Shown: one piece after another, positions 9,041-18,013 of the stretch
Numbering within the stretch: the stretch's first letter is position 1
How the letters are laid out: every line of letters starts with the position of its first letter
Assembly (NCBI RefSeq): GCF_002934065.1
Contig: NZ_CP018049.1
Coordinates: 1,610,501 to 1,674,500 of the forward strand
Source: Pseudomonas orientalis
GTDB lineage: Bacteria > Pseudomonadota > Gammaproteobacteria > Pseudomonadales > Pseudomonadaceae
Direction of reading: 5' to 3'
DNA: 64,000 bases
Made by a program: the position numbers and the translations under genes
The notes under the pieces: model-generated
Told to the model about the DNA's origin: nothing
The model's input: only the letters and a program-made list of their open reading frames with translations
Database searches by the model: none

Positions 9041-9065
9041 AAAGCCTCTAATGAGGCTTTTTTTG
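9041..9065 (+). terminator. Terminator
   Basis: AAAGCCTC, loop TAAT, GAGGCTTT followed by T residues. Confidence 0.8.
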
Positions 9066-9105
9066 TTCCTTAAGTCTTATTATCTATATTTAATATGTTA
9101 ATATT

Positions 9106-9130
9106 GTAGTAACAAACAATAAATAAGATT
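9106..9130 (+). promoter_or_regulatory. Extended -10 promoter and ACAAACAA leader
   Basis: TGTTAATAT (9106-9114), then GTAGTAACAAACAATAAATAAG-type leader (given in pieces: GTAACAAACAAT) up to ATG 9131; no Shine-Dalgarno. Confidence 0.5.
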
Positions 9131-9676
9131 ATGCACAATTCATTAGCAACACCTCTCATTAACAACAAATGGACTATCACTTACCACAAAGAATTTATTC
9201 AGCGCTATGTTGAATTGACACAGCCTGAACGTGATCAAGAAGATTTTGAACGTCCAGAAAACAAGACGGTGATAAACCCTCTTGCTGGAAAGCTCATTTT
9301 TGGAAGCGTTTCAGATTATGAGAAAGAATCTTTAGCGTTTATCAAAGATTCTGTTCAGAACTATAATAAGACCATCGTTGAACTGTTCATGTTCGTAGAT
9401 TTGAAGCTCTTTGCTGACCTGTACGGGTCGTCTCGCGTTAAAAGGGATGTAGCCATAGGGCGTGGAGATTTTGATTTCATCAGTGAGCTTGTAGAAGGCG
9501 TCAATACTCGTAATGTCGATGAGGTCGAGAATTTCGCGATGTGTGTATGGTTTGATGGACAAGCAACAGAAGAATTTATCAGACCCTTCAGGGATATGGA
9601 AACTAGAATTAAAAATCTAAAAGCCTTTTATAAAGCGCAAAAAAGTAAACAAAGTTATTACAACTCAATCAGATAA
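9131..9676 (+). CDS. Cytoplasmic protein of unknown function
   Basis: 181 residues, soluble, mixed charge, no signal or membrane segment, no recognised motif. It begins a run of four rightward genes (9131-13019), each with its own leader-type promoter. A terminator follows directly, so it is transcribed alone. The run may be one functional set, because nothing else separates them. Confidence 0.55.
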   Translation: MHNSLATPLINNKWTITYHKEFIQRYVELTQPERDQEDFERPENKTVINPLAGKLIFGSVSDYEKESLAFIKDSVQNYNKTIVELFMFVDLKLFADLYGSSRVKRDVAIGRGDFDFISELVEGVNTRNVDEVENFAMCVWFDGQATEEFIRPFRDMETRIKNLKAFYKAQKSKQSYYNSIR

Positions 9677-9697
9677 GCCCACAAATGTGGGTTTTTT
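9675..9697 (+). terminator. Terminator
   Basis: AAGCCCACA and TGTGGGT arms around AA, then TTTTTT. Confidence 0.8.
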
Positions 9698-9727
9698 GTT
9701 TTAAGTGCCTGATTTTGATTTTCGGAA

Positions 9728-9763
9728 TGGTACTATTGTATTAACAAACAAGATTTATTATTT
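9728..9763 (+). promoter_or_regulatory. Extended -10 promoter and ACAAACAA leader
   Basis: TGGTACTAT (9728-9736), then TTAACAAACAAG (9741-9752) and ATG 9764 without Shine-Dalgarno. Confidence 0.6.
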
Positions 9764-10789
9764 ATGAATGTAAGATACGATTTGCCTGATTATTTTGATT
9801 TAGACATGAATAAAGTATTGCATGGGCTGGGTCCACGGTTTGGTATGATGTCCCATCTTTGGTGTGAAACTGATGTACATCATACTCAATATTGTTTAAT
9901 TCACCAATTGTTAATCTGTTTTGAGACGGATAAAGTCGCTCATTTAGTTTTTTATGTCGAAGACTTTCTACACGGTTGCTATGGGGTGTTAGATGTTTAT
10001 TTTAATAAATCAAAATCTTCCTATACAACAAGATTTCACACTGTTAGAAGACTAGAGGACGTGAAAGGCAACATAGAAAGAAAAATTAAAGTGGATGGTA
10101 AAAAGTACAGTATGTATTTAATTTATGCCCTGTACGTGAGAATGATAAGAGAATTATTTCCTGTCCATAGAGTTTGCAATGAGCTTGATGGTTTTGTGAG
10201 CTTTGAAAGATATTTCACATATGGATTGTTTAAACCCCACTACATAAATTTTTTCAAGCCGAAAGATATTAGTCTTTATAGTAAATATGGTTTCAACTAT
10301 AGAACTTTATTTTTTACCAAGCTAGATACTACGGTAATGATTAGAGATGCATTGTCAGACGCAGAAAATTGGAAGGCTAATGAGCAAAGCTTCTACAAGA
10401 ACGATAATTACGATAATTTTTTTAGGCTAATAAATTCACCAAATCAAAGTATTGAAGAGGTGGATTTCGGATATTTGTACAGTTTTGAAGAATTAAACGG
10501 AAAAGTCTTTCATATGTTTAGTGTTATGGATAAAAATTTAAGTGATGAAACTGGTTATATGGTTGGTGTTGAAATTGTTAAGGATAAACCTACTGTCGCG
10601 TTTAATGAAGGTTTTGGTGATTTTGTTAAATGTGATGTTCAGGTGTTTAATGTTAAAGGTAATGAATATTGGATTGATCACATACTTTTCGCAATGAAAA
10701 GATACGCGCCTGAGTTAAGTTTCTATGAAATGCTAAACTCTGAACTTTTTAGTGAGTATATGCAATATTATAAAATCGCAATTTATTAA
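9764..10789 (+). CDS. Unknown protein, tandem family member 1
   Basis: 341 residues, soluble, unusually rich in Tyr, Phe and Asp. No known domain recognised. It shares size, composition and a C-terminal pattern (F-Y-E-M-L, then YMQYYKIAIY) with the two genes that follow, whose ends read EEFIAHDD with LMRYERLINY and LEFIQSP with YVKMFRLLDY. This suggests old duplications followed by strong divergence. No internal terminator separates the three genes, but each has its own promoter. Confidence 0.55.
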   Translation: MNVRYDLPDYFDLDMNKVLHGLGPRFGMMSHLWCETDVHHTQYCLIHQLLICFETDKVAHLVFYVEDFLHGCYGVLDVYFNKSKSSYTTRFHTVRRLEDVKGNIERKIKVDGKKYSMYLIYALYVRMIRELFPVHRVCNELDGFVSFERYFTYGLFKPHYINFFKPKDISLYSKYGFNYRTLFFTKLDTTVMIRDALSDAENWKANEQSFYKNDNYDNFFRLINSPNQSIEEVDFGYLYSFEELNGKVFHMFSVMDKNLSDETGYMVGVEIVKDKPTVAFNEGFGDFVKCDVQVFNVKGNEYWIDHILFAMKRYAPELSFYEMLNSELFSEYMQYYKIAIY

Positions 10790-10804
10790 TTTAGCCTTTG
10801 CATG

Positions 10805-10837
10805 TGCTACTATTATATTAACAAACATATTAAACAA
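10805..10837 (+). promoter_or_regulatory. Extended -10 promoter and ACAAACA leader
   Basis: TGCTACTAT (10805-10813), then TTAACAAACATA and ATG 10838. An in-frame ATG at 10802 lies in front of the -10 box, so it cannot be the start of this transcript. Confidence 0.65.
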
Positions 10838-11893
10838 ATGAAAAATCTACAACTATCTTTCACCAATGTAATTCCTGATGAATTCGTGCTTAAACATATT
10901 GTCAAAACAAGAACTAAATATAGTTATGATACTTGCGAGTATTATTACAAGGCTTTGCTTGGTGATTTGGTTTGTGACGAAGTTGACAAAGCAATTAAAC
11001 TCAATTTCCTATTCTCGTATGATATGCAGAATTACAAACAATACGTTTATTACGTTATAAACTCAGATTTGGAATGTTCAGGAATTTTTCAGTTGTCCAT
11101 TTATAATGGGCAATGTGTACCTTCAAAGTCTTTCGTATGTTGCCGTTACCTTACAATGTCAAAGCTTCAAATGCAAATGCACAAGCGCAAAGCAACCTTT
11201 AATGTTGGTGGGGTAGGGCGTGGTATTTACAAAGCAGTTTATCTATACACACAATTTTTACAACAGACCCTTTCAAAAGTCTCATTTTGTAAATTTATTA
11301 ATTCTTACGTTTTTGAGTCTGAATATAACTCTTTGTCAAAAAGTCCTTATCGCTATGTTGATGTTTATTCACATCGCATACAAAATTATGAGGATAGATT
11401 GTTATCATTCAAGCCGCCTTCAATATACAACAATTTTAGTTCTTTCTTAAAAGATCGTGATAGCTTCATGTTGATGAATGAAGAATACTATGACATTCAC
11501 AATTACGATCTTTTTTATAACATGATAGATCGTCAATGTGGTGACGTTTCAGGCACTACGGCACAATATCTTTATAGCTACGCTGATGTTAATGATGATC
11601 TGAATTATCACTGCATTGCTTTGTTTGTGGTAGGGCGGAATGGTTGTGAATACATCTTAATTCTGACCATAAAGGACACTGGGTATAATTTTCTAGTTGA
11701 GCATATGCAATATGTTGAAGACTTTGATTTTCTTCACCCTCACTCAATTGTTTATGATGACGTAATAGTTTCAATAGTTGATGTTTGGAAGTATATAGCA
11801 AAATCTGAATTAAGTCATTTGACGATTGAAGAATTTATTGCTCATGATGACTTTTTAGAATTAATGAGATATGAAAGATTAATTAATTACTAA
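10838..11893 (+). CDS. Unknown protein, tandem family member 2
   Basis: 351 residues from ATG 10838 (MKNLQLSFTN). The longer frame from 10802 is rejected because its first codons cover the promoter. Soluble, rich in Tyr and Asp. The C-terminus (IEEFIAHDD, LMRYERLINY) matches the pattern of the flanking genes. No catalytic motif seen. Likely paralogue of 9764 and 11952; function unknown. Confidence 0.55.
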   Translation: MKNLQLSFTNVIPDEFVLKHIVKTRTKYSYDTCEYYYKALLGDLVCDEVDKAIKLNFLFSYDMQNYKQYVYYVINSDLECSGIFQLSIYNGQCVPSKSFVCCRYLTMSKLQMQMHKRKATFNVGGVGRGIYKAVYLYTQFLQQTLSKVSFCKFINSYVFESEYNSLSKSPYRYVDVYSHRIQNYEDRLLSFKPPSIYNNFSSFLKDRDSFMLMNEEYYDIHNYDLFYNMIDRQCGDVSGTTAQYLYSYADVNDDLNYHCIALFVVGRNGCEYILILTIKDTGYNFLVEHMQYVEDFDFLHPHSIVYDDVIVSIVDVWKYIAKSELSHLTIEEFIAHDDFLELMRYERLINY

Positions 11894-11915
11894 TGCTTGG
11901 TTTGGAATTTAAAAA

Positions 11916-11951
11916 TGGTATTATTAAGAGTAACAAACAAACTCTTGTTAA
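11916..11951 (+). promoter_or_regulatory. Extended -10 promoter and ACAAACAA leader
   Basis: TGGTATTAT (11916-11924), then GTAACAAACAAACTC and ATG 11952; no Shine-Dalgarno. Confidence 0.6.
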
Positions 11952-13019
11952 ATGTATAAAATCAAAAGCTGTACCTTTCCCAATGAAGGCTATGAACTCA
12001 ATTTGAAAGATAGCCTTTCATTTTCTCAAATCAATGATGCAATTTCACAAGCTACTGTGTCTGTGTTCGATGACTACAAGCATGATGTTGTAGATTCTTG
12101 GAAAATCAGACTCAACCTTTCAGCCAGCATCCGGCAAATAATGGGTGATGTGCCTGAGCGTGAATTTGAATTCCTATGTGCATTCCAGAATGGAAGATTC
12201 AATAAAGCTTTTTATCAAGTGTTTGTTCCATTCAGTGATAGATTTGCCGTGTTAGAGGTGGAGTTTCAAAAAGGGTTGTTCAATAGAATCTCTGACGTTC
12301 GCCTTTATGACAGCTATTTTGTCGATTCTTTTTGTATGAACGGATTAAGGACAATCAGCAGCAACTGTTTTGATTTTGGTATGGGTGATATTATTAGGTA
12401 TAATACCTTGGTAAATCTTGAATCTGAAAAAGCCACAAGCGTTTTAGAATTATTGCGGGATTCTCATTTAGGTGATGTATTGCAGAGAATTGATAGACTA
12501 TCTGGTTTTGAAAAGCCGTCCCATTTTGAGAAAGATTTTAGAACCTATGAGATCGTCGGTGAGCCTGAAAGGAAGCACACTAAAATTGCCTCTTATATTT
12601 ATGGATTGTTTAAAGGCGCTTATTATTCAAAGCTTTCTTGTGAAACTATTCAAGACGCTTTCAAGAATCTCAAAATAAAGCCGTTGGTTTCGTTGTCATG
12701 CACAAGCGTGAATATGACCACGGATCATTACCTTGTTTATTTCAAAGACGAAGATTTCCCAAGGGTACAAGTTGTAATTACTGAATGCTGTGGTGAAGAA
12801 GATATACAAGGCTTGCAGATAAACATCTTGGAAGGTAAAGTGAAATATGTCGAAGGTTTTGATTTTCAGCTTAGCACTGAAAATGAATCATTTTCTACCG
12901 ATGAATTGCTGGCGGATTGGATATTTCACCATTCAGAAATAGATTTAACGTTTCTAGAATTTATTCAATCACCAATGCTTGGTGATTACGTAAAAATGTT
13001 CAGATTGCTGGATTATTAA
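11952..13019 (+). CDS. Unknown protein, tandem family member 3
   Basis: 355 residues, soluble, acidic, no signal. It has the same length as members 1 and 2 and a similar end (LTFLEFIQSP, YVKMFRLLDY). The middle carries VKYVEGFDFQL, which matches MQYVEDFDFLH in member 2 at the same distance from the end. This is the best local evidence that the three genes are related. A bidirectional terminator separates it from the converging relaxase-like gene. Confidence 0.55.
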   Translation: MYKIKSCTFPNEGYELNLKDSLSFSQINDAISQATVSVFDDYKHDVVDSWKIRLNLSASIRQIMGDVPEREFEFLCAFQNGRFNKAFYQVFVPFSDRFAVLEVEFQKGLFNRISDVRLYDSYFVDSFCMNGLRTISSNCFDFGMGDIIRYNTLVNLESEKATSVLELLRDSHLGDVLQRIDRLSGFEKPSHFEKDFRTYEIVGEPERKHTKIASYIYGLFKGAYYSKLSCETIQDAFKNLKIKPLVSLSCTSVNMTTDHYLVYFKDEDFPRVQVVITECCGEEDIQGLQINILEGKVKYVEGFDFQLSTENESFSTDELLADWIFHHSEIDLTFLEFIQSPMLGDYVKMFRLLDY

Positions 13020-13041
13020 AAAAAGCCCTGATGGGCTATTT
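13020..13041. terminator. Bidirectional terminator between convergent genes
   Basis: AAAAGCCC, loop TGAT, GGGCTATTTTT, between the unknown family and the relaxase-like gene. Confidence 0.8.
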
Positions 13042-15132
13042 TTAGATCTTGTTCTTGGCACCTCTCTTGAATTTCGATAAGGCTTCATCACCCTTGGGTT
13101 GTTCCTGTGGTGCTTGTCCTGCTTCCTGAGCGCCTGCATACGGAGCTTCGGTTTTAGCTGCGACCATCTTCATAGGTTTAGCCTTCACGCCACCGCCAGA
13201 GCGTTTGCCGTTGTCGTGGATTGGAGCCTGTTCAGTATCATCATGAGTAACTGCAGGTGCATGGGCTGAACCTGGAGCTGGCTGTGAAGGTGCTTGGATA
13301 CCTGACTGTGGATCGTACTGCTTTGGCGCTACAAGCTTCATTTCTGGCTTACGTTCGGCTTCTGGATCGATCTGCGCATCTTTAAGAATTTCAGACATTT
13401 GGCTGTCAGTAATCGAAAACGATTGTTGGAAATCAGCAATGATTTTCTTCAAAGATTCTTTATCCGTCGATTCAAGAATCGAACCGGCGTGTTGAAATGC
13501 GTCAGGCGATAAACCGTTATAGATGCCGTAAAGGTATGCATAAACCTTTGGTCTTGAATCTATTTCTCTTTCCCATTTGTAGTTTGTGCTTAAAAGAATT
13601 GCTTTAGGTTTTAATGATTTATCTTTTGCCAATTCTGGATTCTTTTCAATCATTTTTGCATAATCTACAAATTCTTTACGTTTAATATCAATCATTACCG
13701 TATTTTTTCCAAGGATCTGATTATAAACCGCGTCTAATGCTTGTTGAGCTTCTGCCCTGATGTGTTCAGGTGGGGTGTAGTTTTTGATAGCCAATCCATT
13801 CTGAACTGAATATTTGTAAATCTTGGCTTGAATCGCTGGGTTGTCTGGTCCTGTAAATTCGATTGATTTATAGCCATTAGCGATATAATGAAGAACAGCT
13901 TCTAATTCACCACCTCTATTTACTTGAACCTTGTTGTGAGAAAGCATTGTTAAAAGCTCTCTGTGATTTTTACCAAACATTTTGTTGCCTTCAACTATGG
14001 CGTTGTGTAATGAAGATTTCCAACCGTCTTTTTCAGTACGTGCAACCCATTCAGCATGTGTCTCACCTTCCTGCATCATGAACGGTTCTTTTTCTCTTTT
14101 TTTCCATTTTTCATAGCCATTCAGTCTGATTTTTTCTTTTCTCTCTTCTTCAAGAGATTTTATTTCTTCTTGCATTTGCAATACCTGCTTTCTTGTTAGT
14201 AAGAGATTATTAACGTCTATGCCATATTTTTGGGCTGAAACCTTTACGTCCATACCCAAGAAATGCAACGACCATTTTTTATAATCCCATGCTCCAGTTT
14301 TATCATTTCTGACAACCTCATTTGCAGATAAGCAAACGCCAAATTGTTCTTTCAACTGACTGTTGAGAGTTTCAAAATCAACCGGGTTGCCTTTCGCAAT
14401 ATGATTATTTATGTACTCAGAAGCTTGTTTTACGACAAGTGAAATATCTACATCGGATTTTTTTGAGAAGTATTCCATTTCATCGAACTGCTCAATTAAT
14501 CGTTTCATATCAACTGACAAATCTTCAAATGATTTAAACGGTCCACCTTTAAGGCTGATTAGCAATTTCTTAGGTTTTTTCTGGAACAAGGTTTTCAAGC
14601 CAGTTTCTTCAAAATCTTTTTTTGCGTCTGGATGGTAATAGTTTGTACCAGAGTATTTTGCTGAAAGTCTTTTCAATTCACTCACTATAGTAGCGTCGTA
14701 ACCTTTCTTGTTTTCATCAATCTTGATTCTGTTTTTTCTGTATATGGTTTCCATCTGATCGAGATTTGGAAACTCTTGTTCCATTTCATACTTAACGTTT
14801 TGGAATTTCTTTAGAACTCCGTCTTCACCTTGTCTATGGAACGCAACAGGTTTTTGATCAAAATCATAAGCAGCAAAGTGAATGTGAACATCTGGACATT
14901 CCGCTTTCATGTTTGGGACTATCATGTATCGAAAATTTATTTCTTCAGGTGTTTTGCAATTGCTTAACGCCATTAAGGTTTTTTCGGCATAATCCATTAA
15001 AAATTCAGCTTTTTCTTTCGTAGTTTTAAACACCGCAAGTTCTTCATCTTTACAGGCAATAATGTATCTACCAGTGTCAAACTGGTTGCCATCTGTGCGC
15101 AAAAATCTACAAGCTGAAGACTCTAGCAAAGC
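13042..15132 (-). pseudogene. Relaxase-like mobilization protein, 3' part, cut by IS
   Basis: This fragment encodes the last 695 residues of a protein that continues in the fragment at 16364-16684. If the IS and one copy of its AGC duplication are removed, the frames join without shift (ITDA to LLESSACRF) to give about 802 residues. Features are an HIH triad (VHIHFAAYDF), which fits the metal-binding histidines of relaxases, and a later segment (RGGELEAVLHYIANGYKSIEF, given here as RGGELEAVLHY and KSIEFTG) that resembles the LPD7 domain often fused to relaxases. The C-terminus is Pro/Ala/Gln-rich. Relaxase identity is probable, not proven, because a classic tyrosine motif was not found. Confidence 0.6.
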
Positions 15133-15150
15133 TGAATCGCCCCGGGTTTT

Positions 15151-16032
15151 CTAGACACTCTCAAGGCTCGCTGCGTAACGCTTTTCAAACTCTACCGGTG
15201 ACAGCTGATTGTTGAAACTGTGGCGTCGTTTTGGGTTGTAAAACATCTCGATGTAATCGAACACATCATCTCGAGCATCCTGGCGTGTAGTGTAGATTTT
15301 ACGCTTGATCCGTTCCCGCTTCAGCAACTGGAAAAAGCTCTCCGCCACAGCGTTGTCGTGGCAATTACCTCGACGACTCATGCTGGCTACCAGGTTGTTA
15401 GCTTTCAAGAAGCTTCGCCAGTCTGAGCTGCTGTACTGACTGCCTTGATCCGAGTGGATCATCACCTCTTGCTTCGGCTTACGTCTCCAAACCGCCATCA
15501 GCAGTGCATCAATGGCTACGTCGCTGGTCATCTGCGACTTCATTGACCAACCAATGATCTGGCGTGAAAACAGATCGAGCACCACGGCCAAATACAGCCA
15601 GCCTTCATATGTTCGGATGTAGGTAATGTCTGTGACCCAAACTTTGTTGGGTTCTCTGACATCGAATTGGCGCTTCAGTAAGTTCGGTGAGGCAACGGCT
15701 GGCTTACCGCCGTATTTTCCAGGCCTCCGTCGATACCCAGTCTGAGAACGTAAACCTTCAAGGCGCATCAACCTAGCCACCCGGTGACGGCCACAGCTCT
15801 CACCAACCTCTCGCAGGTCATCATGGATCTTTCGATAGCCATAAACGCCACCGCTTTCCAGCCAGGAGTGTTTGATCAATCCAAGCAGTCGCTGATCGTC
15901 CTTGGCTCGCGCAGATTTTGGTTCTGATAGCCACGCGTAGTAGCCGCTGGGATGAACCTTGAGCGTCAGGCAAAGCCGTCGAATCGCGTAATGACCCGCT
16001 TGCTGCTTAATAAAGGCGTACTTCAGCCGCAC
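15151..16032 (-). CDS. IS3-family transposase OrfB (DDE integrase domain)
   Basis: 293 residues in the orfB frame, with the rve integrase core: the first Asp in WVTDITYI, the second in HSDQGSQY and the Glu in NAVAESFF, followed by the usual K/R. An HTH_21-type region is near the N-terminus. The GTG at 16032 is only the first start-like codon in the frame; the working protein is probably an OrfAB fusion made by -1 frameshifting in orfA. All catalytic residues are present. Confidence 0.92.
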   Translation of the reverse strand: MRLKYAFIKQQAGHYAIRRLCLTLKVHPSGYYAWLSEPKSARAKDDQRLLGLIKHSWLESGGVYGYRKIHDDLREVGESCGRHRVARLMRLEGLRSQTGYRRRPGKYGGKPAVASPNLLKRQFDVREPNKVWVTDITYIRTYEGWLYLAVVLDLFSRQIIGWSMKSQMTSDVAIDALLMAVWRRKPKQEVMIHSDQGSQYSSSDWRSFLKANNLVASMSRRGNCHDNAVAESFFQLLKRERIKRKIYTTRQDARDDVFDYIEMFYNPKRRHSFNNQLSPVEFEKRYAASLESV

Positions 16033-16301
16033 TCCTTGGCAAAGTACGCGGCGGCCTTTTTTAAGATGTCTCGCTCCTCCGTCACCCGTTTCAGCTCGGC
16101 ACGTAGACGACGAACCTCAGCGCTCTGATCATCCTCCTCAACGCGCTGTTCCTGAGGCTTGGTGTAGCGCTTAACCCAGGCATAGAGGCTGTGCACAGAC
16201 ACACCCAATCGTGCAGCCACCTCCGAGACAGGAAGCTGCTTTTCGGTCACTTGCTTGACCGCCTGGATTTTGAATTCTTCGGGATAACGCTGGTTGCTCA
16301 T
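16023..16301 (-). CDS. IS3-family transposase OrfA (helix-turn-helix)
   Basis: 92 residues. An HTH_Tnp_1 domain (YPEEFKIQAV, then VSEVAARLGVSVHSLYAW) is followed by a leucine-rich coiled coil (RRLRAELKRVTEERDILKKA). The frame TTA AAA AAG at 16056-16064 forms an A-AAA-AAG slippery heptamer. A -1 shift there enters the orfB frame, which is open from this point, as is usual for the family. Confidence 0.9.
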   Translation of the reverse strand: MSNQRYPEEFKIQAVKQVTEKQLPVSEVAARLGVSVHSLYAWVKRYTKPQEQRVEEDDQSAEVRRLRAELKRVTEERDILKKAAAYFAKECG

Positions 16302-16363
16302 GGCACCTCCTAATGGGCCTCATTTTAAGGCTTGGAGGTGTCTACGAAACTAGGGGCGATTCA

Positions 16364-16684
16364 AGCATCAGTTATGTGATATGCAAAAGCTATGCGGTAA
16401 TTTTCATATTCTTGTTGATCTGCAAAGGCATCCATTTCGTTCATTTCAAAATGACTCATCATTGTAATGTCAATGTTTGTTCTGAACCATTGATTACCTT
16501 CGTGTGAATCATCGTTAAAAGCATCAGGCTTATTCTTGTACTGTTCAGATAATAGATACATGACAAAATCAAAAACTCTCTGTCTTCCTGACAATTCACA
16601 TCCAGCTTTTTCTATTGACCGTTTTACTGACTTGCCAAGCTTTGATAATTCGGTGTTTTCAAATGAGACTGATATTATAGACAT
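16364..16684 (-). pseudogene. Relaxase-like mobilization protein, 5' part
   Basis: 107 codons from ATG 16684 down to the IS border, where the frame stops within the IS end. Ribosome site AAGG about 7 bases before the ATG. Its last residues (FAYHITDA) read directly into the 3' fragment when the IS is removed. It starts 3 bases after the stop of the upstream accessory gene. A shortened 107-residue protein may still be made, but the HIH-containing part is lost. Confidence 0.7.
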
Positions 16685-16686
16685 TA

Positions 16687-17466
16687 TTAACCTTTATTAT
16701 TCTTATGATTATTTATTTCTGTTTCAAACATTGCTTTTAACTTGTGTAGCAACATTGCAAGGCTTTTTATAGGATCTTGCCCAGTTTTGATTTGCTCATG
16801 TATATTGATAAGACTGTCATTAAGATAGTCATATATTTCTTTCAGCTTGTTACCTATTACATCAGGCTTCTTTTTCACAACTCTCTTGGTTTTTGCAAAA
16901 GCTAATTCTTTGGTGAAGACTTCTCGGTTTCCGGGTATTTTCTGTTCAGGAATAGACATTTTGAGACGTAGAGTTTCTACACGGGCTATAAATTTATCTT
17001 CTAAACGTATAGTAATACTCGTTTCCAAATCTCCTGCATCACTTGCACGCACAAGGCTTGCTTTGAGGGCTTCTAGACGTTCTGAAACGAAAGGTACGCT
17101 ACTTATGACCACTGCTTTAGATTCTTCCTTCAGAACGCTCATAGCGGCATTCAGGCGTGGAATCTCTGAGGCCAGGGCGAACAGATCCAAGGTTGTTTTT
17201 GTCCCAGTCTTGGTGTCAGTCCTGACCACTGATTTACCTTTTGACAGTGAAAGCAGTTGCTTTAAATTTGAACTGTTATTAGCGCGCCTAGAAGGCTTCT
17301 CAACGGTTTCAACGTAGATAGCTGAATCACCCAACAGGTTATTGGCAAAGCGTGTTATACCGTGCTTGTAGAGCGTATTAGACTTGTTGGTGTGCCCGGT
17401 TTCATGAAGCAACGCCATAAAAAGAGTTTTATATTCTGTACTGCATCTGAAATTGATTCTTTTCAT
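16687..17466 (-). CDS. Probable relaxosome accessory protein
   Basis: 259 residues from ATG 17466. The longer frame to 17523 overlaps the upstream gene and has no ribosome site. The chosen start has AGGTG about 5 bases upstream, but that site lies in a 23-bp palindrome (17468-17490). The first 40 residues (MKRINFRCSTEYKTLFMALLHE and so on) fit a short DNA-binding fold of the ribbon-helix-helix type; the rest is basic and helical. Position directly before the relaxase-like gene suggests a MobC/NikA-like role. Inference only. Confidence 0.5.
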   Translation of the reverse strand: MKRINFRCSTEYKTLFMALLHETGHTNKSNTLYKHGITRFANNLLGDSAIYVETVEKPSRRANNSSNLKQLLSLSKGKSVVRTDTKTGTKTTLDLFALASEIPRLNAAMSVLKEESKAVVISSVPFVSERLEALKASLVRASDAGDLETSITIRLEDKFIARVETLRLKMSIPEQKIPGNREVFTKELAFAKTKRVVKKKPDVIGNKLKEIYDYLNDSLINIHEQIKTGQDPIKSLAMLLHKLKAMFETEINNHKNNKG

Positions 17467-17467
17467 A

Positions 17468-17490
17468 AAGCACCTATTAATTAGGTGCTT
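17468..17490. promoter_or_regulatory. Palindrome masking the ribosome site of the 17466 gene
   Basis: AAGCACCTATT and AATTAGGTGCTT arms form a near-perfect 23-bp palindrome. On the minus-strand mRNA the second arm contains the AGGTG ribosome site. It may tie translation to passage of ribosomes from the upstream gene, whose stop is at 17477, inside the palindrome. Confidence 0.45.
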
Positions 17491-17950
17491 GGTTTGAATT
17501 GTTTTGTGAAAGCAATGGCACAAGCTTGTTTTTCAAATCTTGGAAATTAGTAACTTTTGCCATCACAAATAGTTCTTCCATTTGAGGCGCAAGGTTATAC
17601 AATCTCAATTCTTGTTCTTTCAACTTAACTTGTTCTTCAAGGATTCTGCGCTTTTCAATTTCTTCATCAACTGCCTTGCTGGCAGTCACTTCTGCTTCAT
17701 AAGCAATATCTTCCTTTTTTATGAGGGCGGTAGTTTTCTTTGAAACGTGTGTCTTAACATCTAATCCTTTTTCCAATGCATATTCAGCATCATCATACTT
17801 CGCGGCTTTAGTAGCTCTTAATGCATCAGTAGCAATCTTTTCTTTCTCTACAAGTTTTTTCTTTAGAGAATCTATATTGGCTGTGTGTTCGTCAATTGCT
17901 TTATTGAATTCAGCTATTTCTTTTTCTGTTTGTAATATTTCTGCGTTCAT
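17477..17950 (-). CDS. Coiled-coil protein of the mobilization operon
   Basis: 157 residues. Almost the whole protein is charged heptad-like helix (Glu, Lys, Ala, Leu), with no signal and no membrane segment. It lies first in the leftward unit with the accessory and relaxase-like genes. The start follows an A/C-rich leader (GCAAACAACAATAG) and a weak extended -10 (TGTTAAACT). Function unknown; a structural or scaffolding partner is possible. Confidence 0.55.
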   Translation of the reverse strand: MNAEILQTEKEIAEFNKAIDEHTANIDSLKKKLVEKEKIATDALRATKAAKYDDAEYALEKGLDVKTHVSKKTTALIKKEDIAYEAEVTASKAVDEEIEKRRILEEQVKLKEQELRLYNLAPQMEELFVMAKVTNFQDLKNKLVPLLSQNNSNQAPN

Positions 17951-18013
17951 ATTGTTAACTATTGTTGTTTGCTATGAATAGTTTAACACTTGTATAGAAA
18001 ATTGCTTGGAACC

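Larger units (their letters stand above)
15133..16363 (-). mobile_element. IS3-family insertion sequence, 1231 bp
   Basis: Terminal inverted repeats begin TGAATCGCCCC at both ends (15133 onward; complement ending at 16363) and continue with similar TTT-TAGACAC blocks. The 3-bp direct repeat AGC flanks it (15130-15132 and 16364-16366). It holds orfA and orfB with an A6G frameshift site. The higher GC and both intact frames suggest a recent insertion, and it splits the relaxase-like gene. Confidence 0.92.

Noticed and set aside
10802..10837. Upstream in-frame ATG for the second tandem family gene
   Set aside because: It lies ahead of the -10 box, so the transcript cannot include it.
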